Source: CAYWRO01 sp964460345 (GTDB lineage Bacteria; Planctomycetota; Phycisphaerae; Phycisphaerales; UBA1924). Taken from it: 21,784 nucleotides of DNA. Position 1 is the stretch's first letter. Each line of letters starts with the position of its first letter. Below, in pieces: positions 13,501-20,077 of the stretch. A program made the translations under genes and the position numbers. The notes beneath the pieces are model-generated. The model made no database searches. It saw nothing but the letters and a program-made list of their open reading frames with translations, and was not told where the DNA came from. Location: assembly GCA_964460345.1 (NCBI GenBank), contig CAYWRO010000054.1, positions 1-21,784 of the forward strand, in the 5' to 3' direction.

Positions 13501-14172
13501 CTAGGCCGCCTCGGTGGTCGACGTCCGGAACGCCGCGGCCAGTTCCGGCGGCAGCGTGCCGAAGTTGACGTTGGTGAGTGCGGGGTTGACGCTGTACTGG
13601 TTGCCGCGCACGCCGAAGATGCGGTAGCGGATGAGGTTGACGTTCATCGGGACCTTCGTGTCGAGCCAGGCCTTCTTGCGAAGCCCTTCGACCATGATCC
13701 ACGGGCCCATGTCGACCGAGCGTTCGATCACGAACGACTGGTTGCCGCTGACGGTCCCCTTCCACTTGAGCGTGATCGTGCCGTCGGCGTTCGGATCGGC
13801 GGTGAAGTTCGTCGGGCTGACCGGCGGACCGACGGGCTTCGGCGGCGCTGGGGGGGAGACCTTCGCTTTATCATAAATAGCCTCATCCCCGGTGGTCTCC
13901 GCGTACGCGCGGATGGTCGCCACCGCCGCGCCGCCGACCGAGCGCAACTGCGCCGCCTTCTCATTGAGCATCGCGGTCGCCAGCTTCGACGCGTTGCGTG
14001 CCGCCTCGGCCGCGTTGAGGGCCAGCACCGCCGCCTCAACGGCGGACTTGACCTGCGCGACCTGGTCAACGGACAGGCCGATATCGGCCTGTTCGGTCTG
14101 CCAGATCGGCTCGTGCTGCGCGTAGAAGTTGATGATGTCGTTACGTGACTGCGGAATCGTTGTATCCGCCAT
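13501..14172 (-). CDS. Fibronectin type III-like domain protein
   Basis: This 223-aa protein starts at ATG 14172, six bases after GGAGG. Residues 1-105 are mainly helical and Ala-rich (VDQVAQVKSAVEAAVLALNA, AARNASKLATAMLNEKAAQL), a Pro-rich linker PPAPPKPVGPPVSP (107-120) follows, and residues 120-205 form an Ig-like/FnIII beta domain (TADPNADGTITLKW, GNQSFVIERS, RYRIFGVRGNQYS). No signal peptide or membrane segment is visible although FnIII domains are usually extracellular, so secretion would need another route. It may be co-transcribed with genes at 14205-15229, and the terminator at 13384-13414 lies downstream. Function is unknown. Confidence 0.8.
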   Translation of the reverse strand: MADTTIPQSRNDIINFYAQHEPIWQTEQADIGLSVDQVAQVKSAVEAAVLALNAAEAARNASKLATAMLNEKAAQLRSVGGAAVATIRAYAETTGDEAIYDKAKVSPPAPPKPVGPPVSPTNFTADPNADGTITLKWKGTVSGNQSFVIERSVDMGPWIMVEGLRKKAWLDTKVPMNVNLIRYRIFGVRGNQYSVNPALTNVNFGTLPPELAAAFRTSTTEAA

Positions 14173-14204
14173 AGCCAGCCTCCAATTCTCCCGCTGAGCG
14201 GGGG

Positions 14205-14729
14205 TTAAGTGTCGTTTGAGAGGATCGGCGGTCGGAGGGGGCCGCTTGAGCACGGTGCAGAATTTTTTTTGTCTGCGACTTTCCCGCAGCCGCGGAGGCT
14301 CGCGCGGCTCTGACGCCCCTGGAACCCGCACAAAGGGGACATTCGCTCGCGCCCCCCTTGCGCCGACCGGCGCCGACCCCCGCCGGCGCTCTCTGAGGGC
14401 CGATTGATGCCCAATAACCCTCGCCGCGCGCTCTGCGCCTGGCCATTCAAATGGTTTGAATGGCCGTTCAAACAGTTTGACGGGCCGTTCAAATGGCGCG
14501 CGGCTTCATTCAAACGATTTGAATGACCATTCAAATAGCGCGCGGCTCCATTCAGACGATTTGAATGGCCATTCAAGTACCGCGCGGCTCCATTGAAATG
14601 ATCTGAAGGGCCGTTCAAACAGCGCGCGTGGCCGTTCAACTGGCGTGACTGGCCGTTCAAGGACCACGATCGGGCCGCCGCAGGCCCCCCACTGCGGATG
14701 GTCTCGTCCCACGACTCGCGGCAGGTCAC
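14205..14729 (-). CDS. Possible heptapeptide-repeat protein (LNGxxxx)11
   Basis: A 174-codon frame begins at GTG 14729, whose GTGA overlaps the stop of the upstream gene, and ends 32 bases before the FnIII gene. Residues about 24-100 are eleven heptapeptides of the form L-N-G-[HAPQ]-[SA]-[NRD]-x. In the eleven units the Asn codon varies AAC/AAT without amino-acid change, and the Gly codon varies GGC/GGA/GGT with one exception. It is the only minus-strand frame open across the array. The C-terminal 75 residues (Arg/Ser/Gly-rich) do not look conserved. The repeat could instead be non-coding DNA. I know no family with this repeat. Confidence 0.35.
   Translation of the reverse strand: MTCRESWDETIRSGGPAAARSWSLNGQSRQLNGHARCLNGPSDHFNGAARYLNGHSNRLNGAARYLNGHSNRLNEAARHLNGPSNCLNGHSNHLNGQAQSARRGLLGINRPSESAGGGRRRSAQGGRERMSPLCGFQGRQSRASLRGCGKVADKKNSAPCSSGPLRPPILSNDT
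14445..14675. repeat. 21-bp tandem array with 42-bp higher-order period
   Basis: Ten in-phase 21-bp units start at 14445 and every 21 bases after, and an eleventh, degraded unit starts at 14655. Each begins (A/G)TTCAA. Two types largely alternate: type A ends TTTGAATGGCC and contains a TTTGAA...TTCAAA dyad; type B ends GCGCGCGGCTCC. Identity between units is moderate, but unit length never varies, which points to constraint on the reading frame or on helical phase. No spacers are present, so it is not a CRISPR array. Confidence 0.92.
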
Positions 14730-15229
14730 GACTCGATCACGCGCAAGTGCGTGATGGCGATGGAAGCGAGCTCTTCGTCGCTCGCGAGACTGTGCCGCAC
14801 CTGCCATGCCAGACCATGCTCGCCCGGCGCTGCGGCGCGCCTGGAGCCGAGCGCGACCAGGCCCTGCGATCGCACGATCAGTTCCGAGTGGACGTCTCCA
14901 ACCACCTGTCCATCGTCGGTGAACGCCGGGGTGAGGGTGGACGCCGTGAACGTCGCTCGCCCATCTGCATCGCGCGCGATGAAGGCCTCGCTCGTCAGAA
15001 AGCACCCCGTCGGCAAACGGGCGCGCGCGAGGGACCAGGACAGATCACGAATGCCATCCGCGACGATCCACATCCTGTGAACGGGCGCACCCGCCGCTTC
15101 GGATTCGGGCGCATCCAGATCAAGAACGACAGCCCACGGAATCACATCCCATCGGATCGCAACCAGTCGAGCATCGCAGACCCGCTTCTCCGTCTCGTCG
15201 TCCGTGAAGATCTGAATGGAGTGGTTCAT
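14726..15229 (-). CDS. Hypothetical protein
   Basis: I do not recognise this 167-aa protein. ATG 15229 (MNHSIQIFTDDETEKRVCDA) is chosen because it begins a well-behaved acidic protein; the frame is open 12 codons further. It appears beta-rich (RLVAIRWDVIPWAVVLDLDA, HRMWIVADGIRDLSW, RATFTASTLTPAF, HSELIVRSQGLVALG) with a helical end (SLASDEELASIAITHLRVIE), with no membrane segment or signal. Its TGA overlaps the GTG of the possible heptapeptide-repeat ORF. Long open frames on the plus strand across it are shadows: this frame has better composition and a plausible fold. Confidence 0.7.
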   Translation of the reverse strand: MNHSIQIFTDDETEKRVCDARLVAIRWDVIPWAVVLDLDAPESEAAGAPVHRMWIVADGIRDLSWSLARARLPTGCFLTSEAFIARDADGRATFTASTLTPAFTDDGQVVGDVHSELIVRSQGLVALGSRRAAAPGEHGLAWQVRHSLASDEELASIAITHLRVIES

Positions 15230-15264
15230 TGCTCGAATCCGACAATCAGCAGAACTTCGCGTCA

Positions 15265-15315
15265 CCCGGGCGCATCGCTGCCCGGCCTTATGCTATTCAG
15301 GGCTAATCGCCCCTG
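15265..15315. repeat. Two small hairpins next to the first 47-bp repeat
   Basis: CCGGGC (15266-15271) pairs with GCCCGG (15280-15285), and CAGGG (15298-15302) with CCCTG (15311-15315). Two adjacent palindromes with a fixed CCTTATGCTATT linker look like a REP-type unit, but only one copy is in the window. Confidence 0.45.
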
Positions 15316-15317
15316 CA

Positions 15318-15364
15318 ATGTGGGTTGAGAGGGCTCTGCCCTCGCCTCTGCACCCCCTTTCCCG
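15318..15364. repeat. 47-bp direct repeat, copy 1
   Basis: ATGTGGGTTGAGAGGGCTCT followed by GCCCTCGCCTCTGCACCCCC matches 15990-16036 at 45 of 47 positions. It contains a hairpin GAGAGGGC-TCT-GCCCTC. It lies upstream of the DUF6714-like gene. Confidence 0.9.
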
Positions 15365-15446
15365 CTGGATTCGGACGTTCCTAGTTACCGCTCGCCTTCC
15401 GCATCGCTGCGCCTGAAGAGCTGAACGAGGGCAGCTAGCATCCGGC

Positions 15447-15950
15447 GTGACCTCGCGCGTTCCTGAACATCTGGCTGACGAACAGCGCGCCCTCGAGGCG
15501 GAGATCCGCGCGGCCTTCGCGGGCGTGACACGCGAGGGCGGGATCTCCTGGAGCGAAGCGGACGTCATCGACGACGGCGGAACGGAAGAGGAGCAGGCCG
15601 CCGCGCGGGCGCGCGACTGCGAGTCATCGTGGGAAGCGCTGGTTGATGATCCGGACTGGAACGACGATACAGCGCCGAACTTCTCTTTTCTGGATCCAAT
15701 CGGGTTCCGGTATTACATCGCCCCCGCCATGGTCCGGTCAGTGCGGCGTGGATGGGGGACGATCGACAATCATCTGGATCTGTCGTGGCGTCACGACAAG
15801 AGCATTGCCGCGCGCTTCAGCGCGGACCAGGCCCGCGCCATCATGCGCTTCGCTCGCTTCATGATGGCGGTCTGCGAAGCGGAAGGAAATGAGTACGAGC
15901 GAGGTCAATGGCGGAGCCTGCTGGTCTCATGGGCGAAGCGGCGGTGGTGA
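15447..15950 (+). CDS. DUF6714-like protein
   Basis: This 167-aa protein starts at GTG 15447; no strong Shine-Dalgarno is seen (a GAGGGCAG lies about 15 bases upstream), so the start is tentative. ALEAEIRAAFAGVTREGGIS, DDGGTEEEQAAARARD, SSWEALVDDPDW and FSFLDPIGFRYYIAPAMVRS are, to my recollection, the conserved blocks of the uncharacterised DUF6714 family; the assignment should be checked. The protein is acidic at the N-terminus and basic at the end (WAKRRW). There is no membrane segment. It is flanked on both sides by copies of a 47-bp repeat, and is the only plus-strand gene between 8925 and 18009. Confidence 0.8.
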   Translation: MTSRVPEHLADEQRALEAEIRAAFAGVTREGGISWSEADVIDDGGTEEEQAAARARDCESSWEALVDDPDWNDDTAPNFSFLDPIGFRYYIAPAMVRSVRRGWGTIDNHLDLSWRHDKSIAARFSADQARAIMRFARFMMAVCEAEGNEYERGQWRSLLVSWAKRRW

Positions 15951-15989
15951 ACGTCGGCCTTGCCCTTGCGTTGGAATCGATGCGCTGCG

Positions 15990-16036
15990 ATGTGGGTTGA
16001 GAGGGCTCTGCCCTCTCCTCTGCACCCCCTCTCCCG
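15990..16036. repeat. 47-bp direct repeat, copy 2
   Basis: Second copy of the element at 15318-15364, same orientation, with a perfect 8-bp hairpin GAGAGGGC-TCT-GCCCTCTC. It begins 40 bases after the stop of the DUF6714-like gene. Confidence 0.9.
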
Positions 16037-16072
16037 GAGGACTGGAGGTCGATGCCGGACGCAACGCTTCTT

Positions 16073-16346
16073 CGCCCCAGCGGGGCGCAGGCGAGTAGCC
16101 ACGCCCGCAGGGATGGGAGGGGGGGGCGCGTGAGCGCAGCGAGCCGCCCGTGGACAGCGATCCCTTTATAACAGAACCGCCCCGGAGGGGCGGAGGAGGA
16201 AAGGCGCGAGACATTGGGTGCATGCGCAAAAGACACACACGCCGCCCCCGCCCCTGCCGGGGCGGCCCCCTCAAGACACGCCTTCCACGGGCGGGTCGCA
16301 TGCGCGACCGCGCCCGTGGCTACTCGCCCGGGCCCCTGCCGGGGCC
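16073..16346. repeat. Cluster of hairpins with shared CGCCCC/GGGGCG-type arms
   Basis: CGCCCC-AGC-GGGGCG (16073-16087), CCGCCCC-GGA-GGGGCGG (16177-16193), CCGCCCC-TGCC-GGGGCGG (16248-16265) and GGCCCC-TGCC-GGGGCC (16331-16346) have nearly the same arms but different loops. Between the last two lies an imperfect 35-bp palindrome CCACGGGCGGGTCGCATGCG...CCCGTGG (16285-16319). Variable loops on conserved stems are typical of REP families. Confidence 0.75.
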
Positions 16347-16401
16347 GAGAGAATCGCGCGCCGGGCATGCACTAACCCCCGAACTCAACACCGGCCCCAC
16401 A

Positions 16402-16431
16402 GCCCCGCGCGGAGTACCGCGTGGGCATGCC
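16402..16431. repeat. Third copy of the CATGCCC-type REP
   Basis: GCCCCGCGCGGAGTACCGCG followed by TGGGCATGCC resembles the elements at 11528 and 12431 (a CGCGCGGAG.A.CGCG core with a GGGCATG arm), in inverse orientation. Confidence 0.6.
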
Positions 16432-16500
16432 ACCCGGGGCAGCATTCCGCGCCTGTTCCCCTTCGCGCCCGTCGCGCTCTTCGAAAACCTTCGCGTTACG

Positions 16501-16550
16501 CTTTCACCCCTCCGCGCCCTCTGCCCATCCTCCGCGCCCTCCGCGTTGAA
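16501..16550. repeat. TCCGCGCCCT-type repeat
   Basis: TCCGCGCCCT occurs at 16511-16520 and 16531-16540, joined by CTGCCCATCC and followed by CCGCGTTGAA. On the minus strand it reads TTCAACGCGGAGGGCGCGGA, a type of degenerate intergenic repeat that I recall in many GC-rich genomes. A looser relative lies at about 13438-13495. Confidence 0.55.
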
Positions 16551-16600
16551 ACTCGAGCGTGCAACCATCCCTCGCTTGCGCTTCGGGCTCGTCGGGCGCT

Positions 16601-16636
16601 CTTCACTCTTCTCTATTCTCTATTCACTCTTCTCTA
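16601..16636. repeat. CACTCTTCTCTATT short-period repeat abutting the thiolase stop
   Basis: CACTCTTCTCTATT (16604-16617) is followed by CTCTATT and a second CACTCTTCTCTA (16625-16636). The final CTA is the complement of the thiolase TAG stop, so the repeat starts at the stop codon. Confidence 0.8.
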
Positions 16637-17824
16637 CATCTCAATCGCCATCGCCACGGAGTTCCCCCCGCCCAGGCACAGCGCCGCCACGCCCTTCTTT
16701 GCGTTCAGCCGCTTCATCTGATGGATGAGCGTCACCAGCACGCGGGCGCCGCTCGCGCCGATCGGGTGACCCAACGCGACGCCTCCGCCGCAGACGTTGA
16801 GTTTGCTTTCGTCGACCTTGAGTTCCTTGATGTTGCAGAGAACTTGCGCGGCGAAGGCCTCGTTGATCTCGTAGAGGTCGACGTCGCTTGCTTTCCAGCC
16901 GGCCTTTGCAAGAACACCGCGGATTCCTTCGATCGGGGCCTCGAAGATGTCCTTGGGATCGACGCCGCTGGTGTGGTAGGCGACGATGCGCGCGAGGGGC
17001 TTGAGGCCGAGTTCTTCGGCCTTGGTGGAGGAAGCGACGATGACGGCGGCTGCGCCGTCGGAGATCTGGCTTGCGTTGCCGGCGGTGATGGTTTCGTGGC
17101 CGGGCACGGTGCGGAGCTTGGCGAGAACCTCGGCCGTGGTCTCGGCGCGGATGCCTTCGTCAGCGCTGACGCCGCCTTCCGGGCCGGGGGTCTTGCGGTT
17201 GCCGACCTGTTCGCCCGTGAGCGCGACGATCTCGGGCTTGAAGTGACCCTCGGCGGCGGCCTTCGCGGCGCGCTGGTGGGATTGCGCGCTGAAGCGGTCC
17301 ATCTCTTCGCGCGTGATGCCGTACTTCTTGGCGATGTGGTCCGCGGCGTTGGTCATCCCCCAGCATTCGAAGGCACAAGTCAGGCCGTCGTGCTGCATGT
17401 GGTCCTGGAACTTCGCTTCGCCGAACTTGAAACCCTCGCGAAGCGGCGCGTAATGCGGCGCGGCGGTCATGTTTTCAAATCCGCCCGCGACCACGCAGGC
17501 GTTGTCCCCCGCCTTGATCGACTGCGCGGCGAGCATCACGGCCTCGAGGCCCGAGCCGCAGACCTTATTGACGGTCTTGGCGGAAAGAGTCGAGGGCAGA
17601 CCGGCCTTCAAGCCCGCCTGTCGCGCCGGGTTCTGCCCCAGACCGGCTTGAAGAACGCACCCCATGATGCACTCGTCGATCACTGCCTTTGCGGCGGGGG
17701 CATCCGCAAGCGCGGCCTCGATCGCGTACGCGCCAAGCTGCGGCGAAGGAACTTTGCTCAGCCCTCCGAAGAAACGACCGATCGGTGTGCGGCGGGCGGC
17801 GACGATGACGGGCTGGCTGGACAT
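16634..17824 (-). CDS. Acetyl-CoA C-acetyltransferase (thiolase)
   Basis: This 396-aa protein spans a whole thiolase: MSSQPVIVAARRTPIGRFFG start, nucleophile Cys89 in NKVCGSG, GGFENMTAAP, ISDGAAAVIVAS, NEAFAAQVL, His353 in GGGVALGHPIGASGAR and Cys383 in ALCLGGGNSVAM. It condenses two acetyl-CoA to acetoacetyl-CoA or runs the reverse, in the cytoplasm. The residue before GGG in the last third is Cys (NVCGGG) where most thiolases have Asn (NVNGG). The start ATG 17824 has GGAGG four bases upstream; the longer open frame to 18148 is not conserved. The gene stands alone and is divergent from the MscS gene across 184 bp. Confidence 0.95.
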   Translation of the reverse strand: MSSQPVIVAARRTPIGRFFGGLSKVPSPQLGAYAIEAALADAPAAKAVIDECIMGCVLQAGLGQNPARQAGLKAGLPSTLSAKTVNKVCGSGLEAVMLAAQSIKAGDNACVVAGGFENMTAAPHYAPLREGFKFGEAKFQDHMQHDGLTCAFECWGMTNAADHIAKKYGITREEMDRFSAQSHQRAAKAAAEGHFKPEIVALTGEQVGNRKTPGPEGGVSADEGIRAETTAEVLAKLRTVPGHETITAGNASQISDGAAAVIVASSTKAEELGLKPLARIVAYHTSGVDPKDIFEAPIEGIRGVLAKAGWKASDVDLYEINEAFAAQVLCNIKELKVDESKLNVCGGGVALGHPIGASGARVLVTLIHQMKRLNAKKGVAALCLGGGNSVAMAIEM

Positions 17825-18008
17825 GAATCCTCCACGGATGGTTGGCGTTCGGTTGACTCTCAGGGCCGCCCTCCCCCGCCGCCGGCCCGCAAAACGCCGA
17901 CAAACGGCGACGCCGCGGCCATTCGGCCCACGCGCGATTCTAGCCCCGGCGGGCACGGTTTCCCGCACGGCCCGCCGCGCCACAGAAGCGCCATAGCATG
18001 CCCCGCCG

Positions 18009-19256
18009 ATGCCGCAGCCCGACGCCACGCCCGCCGTTTCGCCGCCCGCGCCCCCGGCTGATGCACTGGAGGGCTTCGAGCGACTGCGCGGCATCGACCC
18101 CCGCGGAGAGGGCCCGGCCGAACGCCTCGCCGAAGTGGTCGCCGCCAACTGGCAGAACTGGGTGCTTGCCCTGCTGCTGGTGATCGCCGCGGTGGTGATT
18201 GCGGGTCTGCTTCACCGGCTCGCCTTCGCGGTCATGATGCGCGCGGCCAGGCGCACGCGGTGGAAAATTGACGAGATCCTCATCGCGCGGCTTCGGCGCC
18301 CGGCCCGCTTCATTCTGCCGCTCCTGGCGGTGCAACTGACGCTCAAGTCCGCCGAAGCGATCGTGGGGACCTCGCTCGGGCTGGTGCGCCACACCGTCAG
18401 CATCCTGCTCATCGCCGCGGGAACGTGGCTGCTCATCGCGATGCTCTACGCGGCGGAGGCGTTCATCCGCACCCGCCACGATGTGACCGTCAGCGACAAC
18501 CTTGAAGCGCGGCGCGTGCACACGCAACTGCGCGTCGTGCGGCGCACGCTCGTCATCTTCGCCGTCGTGATCGGCGCGGCCGCGATTCTCATGACCTTCC
18601 CCGGCGTGAGCCAGTTCGGCGCGAGTCTGCTCGCTTCGGCGGGGCTTGCCGGGCTTGTCATCGGCCTTGCCGCGCGCCCCGGCGTGGAAAACATCATCGC
18701 GGGACTGCAGATCGCGATGACCCAGCCGATCCGGCTGGACGACGTCGTGGTGATCGACGGCTACTGGGGCCGCATCGAAGAGATCACGGCGACGTACGTG
18801 GTGCTGCGGGTGTGGGATGAGCGGCGCCTCATCATTCCCTTTTCACGCATCATCGCCGAACCCTTTGAGAACTGGACGTATGTGAACGCGAACACCCTTG
18901 GCAGCGTCTTCATCTACTGCGATTACGCGGTGGACGTGCAGAAGGTGCGCGAAGAGCTCGATCGCATCGTCAAAGGCCCCCTATCGGAGAGCGGCACGCC
19001 GACAAACCCGCATCCGAAGTGGGATGGTCGCGTCTGCAACGTGCTCGTGACGGATGCGACGGAGCGCACCGTGCAGCTCCGGGCCCTTGTCAGCGCAGCC
19101 AGCTCCGGCAATGCCTGGGAACTGCGGTGCGAAGTTCGCGAGAAGCTCATCGCCTTCCTGCAGCGCGAATATCCGGATTCACTGCCGCGGCTGCGCGCCG
19201 AGGTAGAGGCCCCGGCTGGTACTGGGCCGGGCGTGCCCCAAGGCGGCCACCCGTGA
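18009..19256 (+). CDS. MscS-family mechanosensitive channel
   Basis: The product is 415 aa. A Pro/Ala-rich N-terminus (1-45) precedes transmembrane segments at about 48-72, 98-118, 128-152 and 178-197. The pore-lining helix is at about 200-232 (SQFGASLLASAGLAGLVIGL then AARPGVENIIAG), followed by the MscS beta domain (QPIRLDDVVVIDGYWGRIEE, YVVLRVWDERRLIIPFSRII) and an alpha/beta C-terminal domain to about 395. It would release solutes on membrane tension under hypo-osmotic shock. Its TGA overlaps the GTG start of a CPBP protein (GTGA at 19253), implying translational coupling. Confidence 0.93.
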   Translation: MPQPDATPAVSPPAPPADALEGFERLRGIDPRGEGPAERLAEVVAANWQNWVLALLLVIAAVVIAGLLHRLAFAVMMRAARRTRWKIDEILIARLRRPARFILPLLAVQLTLKSAEAIVGTSLGLVRHTVSILLIAAGTWLLIAMLYAAEAFIRTRHDVTVSDNLEARRVHTQLRVVRRTLVIFAVVIGAAAILMTFPGVSQFGASLLASAGLAGLVIGLAARPGVENIIAGLQIAMTQPIRLDDVVVIDGYWGRIEEITATYVVLRVWDERRLIIPFSRIIAEPFENWTYVNANTLGSVFIYCDYAVDVQKVREELDRIVKGPLSESGTPTNPHPKWDGRVCNVLVTDATERTVQLRALVSAASSGNAWELRCEVREKLIAFLQREYPDSLPRLRAEVEAPAGTGPGVPQGGHP

Positions 19257-20026
19257 ACCGCAACGTCGAAATCGATGTTGCAAGGAGCGAACGCGAGCCG
19301 GGGGAGGGCAGCGGGACGCCGCGGCCCCGGCAGGAGACGGCCGCGGCCGCAACACACGAACGCCGCCGCAATGTATGGCTTCTCATCGAGTGCGTGCTGA
19401 TATTTTTCATCGGACCTGCCGTGTTCTTCGCCTTCGCGCCCGTTGGCTGGCTCTTCCCCACGCTGTGGGCGCTCGCGGCGGTCTGCTTCGTGATCCTCAT
19501 CTTCGACCGCGACTTTCGCAAGGCGGACCTGCTCAACCCGCGCGGCCTGATCGCAGGGGGCGTGTGGAAGCGCATCCTCATCCGGTTTGCAATTCTGGCG
19601 ACCGGGATCACGGTGGCGTTCGGTCTCGTCGACCACTTCTACTACACGGACGAACAGGCGCTCTTCGGCCTGCCGCGCCGCGCCCCGGCCTTCTGGGCGC
19701 TCATCATGGTCGCTTATCCCATCTTCAGCGTCTACCCGCAGGAACTGATTTACCGCAGCTTCTTCTACCGACGCTACGACGAGATCTTTCCCAAGCCTGC
19801 GCAGCTCCTGATCATCAGCTCGCTCGCCTTCGCCTGGGCGCACCTGATGTTCCCTTCGCCCTGGGTCGCGATGAGCATGACGTTCGTCGGCGGCCTCCTC
19901 TTCGCGTCGACGTACCAGCAGAGCCGCTCGCTGCTCGCCGCCGCCCTCGAGCACGCGCTGTACGGCTGCCTCATCTTCACGATCGGAATGGGCCGGTTCT
20001 TCTATTCGGGAGGAGGAGGCGGATAA
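19253..20026 (+). CDS. CPBP-family intramembrane metalloprotease, second copy
   Basis: From GTG 19253 (overlapping the MscS stop) this is a 257-aa membrane protein. A polar N-terminus of about 38 residues precedes hydrophobic segments near 41-62, 66-85, 105-126, 145-162, 184-198, 205-218 and 226-247. Motif 1 is YPQELIYR (Gln163, Glu164, Arg168), with Gln in place of the first Glu, a variant found in part of the family. Motif 2 is AFAWAH (H197) and motif 3 EHALYG (H234). It ends with a Gly run. It is unlike the CPBP protein at 5131 outside the motifs. Coupling to MscS suggests co-production in the inner membrane; the substrate is unknown. Confidence 0.85.
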   Translation: MNRNVEIDVARSEREPGEGSGTPRPRQETAAAATHERRRNVWLLIECVLIFFIGPAVFFAFAPVGWLFPTLWALAAVCFVILIFDRDFRKADLLNPRGLIAGGVWKRILIRFAILATGITVAFGLVDHFYYTDEQALFGLPRRAPAFWALIMVAYPIFSVYPQELIYRSFFYRRYDEIFPKPAQLLIISSLAFAWAHLMFPSPWVAMSMTFVGGLLFASTYQQSRSLLAAALEHALYGCLIFTIGMGRFFYSGGGGG

Positions 20027-20077
20027 CGCACGGCCCAGGCAATCGCCAGTCGGAATCCCGCTGGCGACGGAGAACGC

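Larger units (their letters stand above)
15951..16633. other. 683-bp gene-free stretch rich in REP-like palindromes
   Basis: I find no credible gene here; the open frames are Arg/Pro-rich shadows. It contains the second 47-bp repeat, at least four short GC-rich hairpins (16073-16087, 16177-16193, 16248-16265, 16331-16346), a longer palindrome at 16285-16319, a CATGCCC-type REP at 16402-16431, a CGCGGAGG-type repeat at 16501-16550 and a CTCTATTC-type repeat at 16601-16636. These are listed separately. Confidence 0.75.

Noticed and set aside
11800..14148. A 782-codon open frame on the plus strand
   Set aside because: It runs antisense through the three zinc-ribbon genes and into the FnIII gene, is extremely Arg/His/Pro-rich, and arises from GC-rich codon use of the real genes on the other strand.
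14445..14675. A CRISPR array
   Set aside because: The units are contiguous 21-mers without spacers, and no cas gene is present.
14645..15328. A 227-codon open frame on the plus strand
   Set aside because: Antisense to the 167-aa hypothetical gene and part of the repeat array; Arg-rich composition and no start signal.
15951..16633. A gene or transposon remnant in the repeat-rich stretch
   Set aside because: All frames give Arg/Pro-rich peptides without motifs; no transposase fragment or terminal inverted repeats enclosing the whole stretch were seen.
16559..18061. A 500-codon open frame on the plus strand
   Set aside because: It is the antisense shadow of the thiolase, which has all catalytic motifs on the minus strand.
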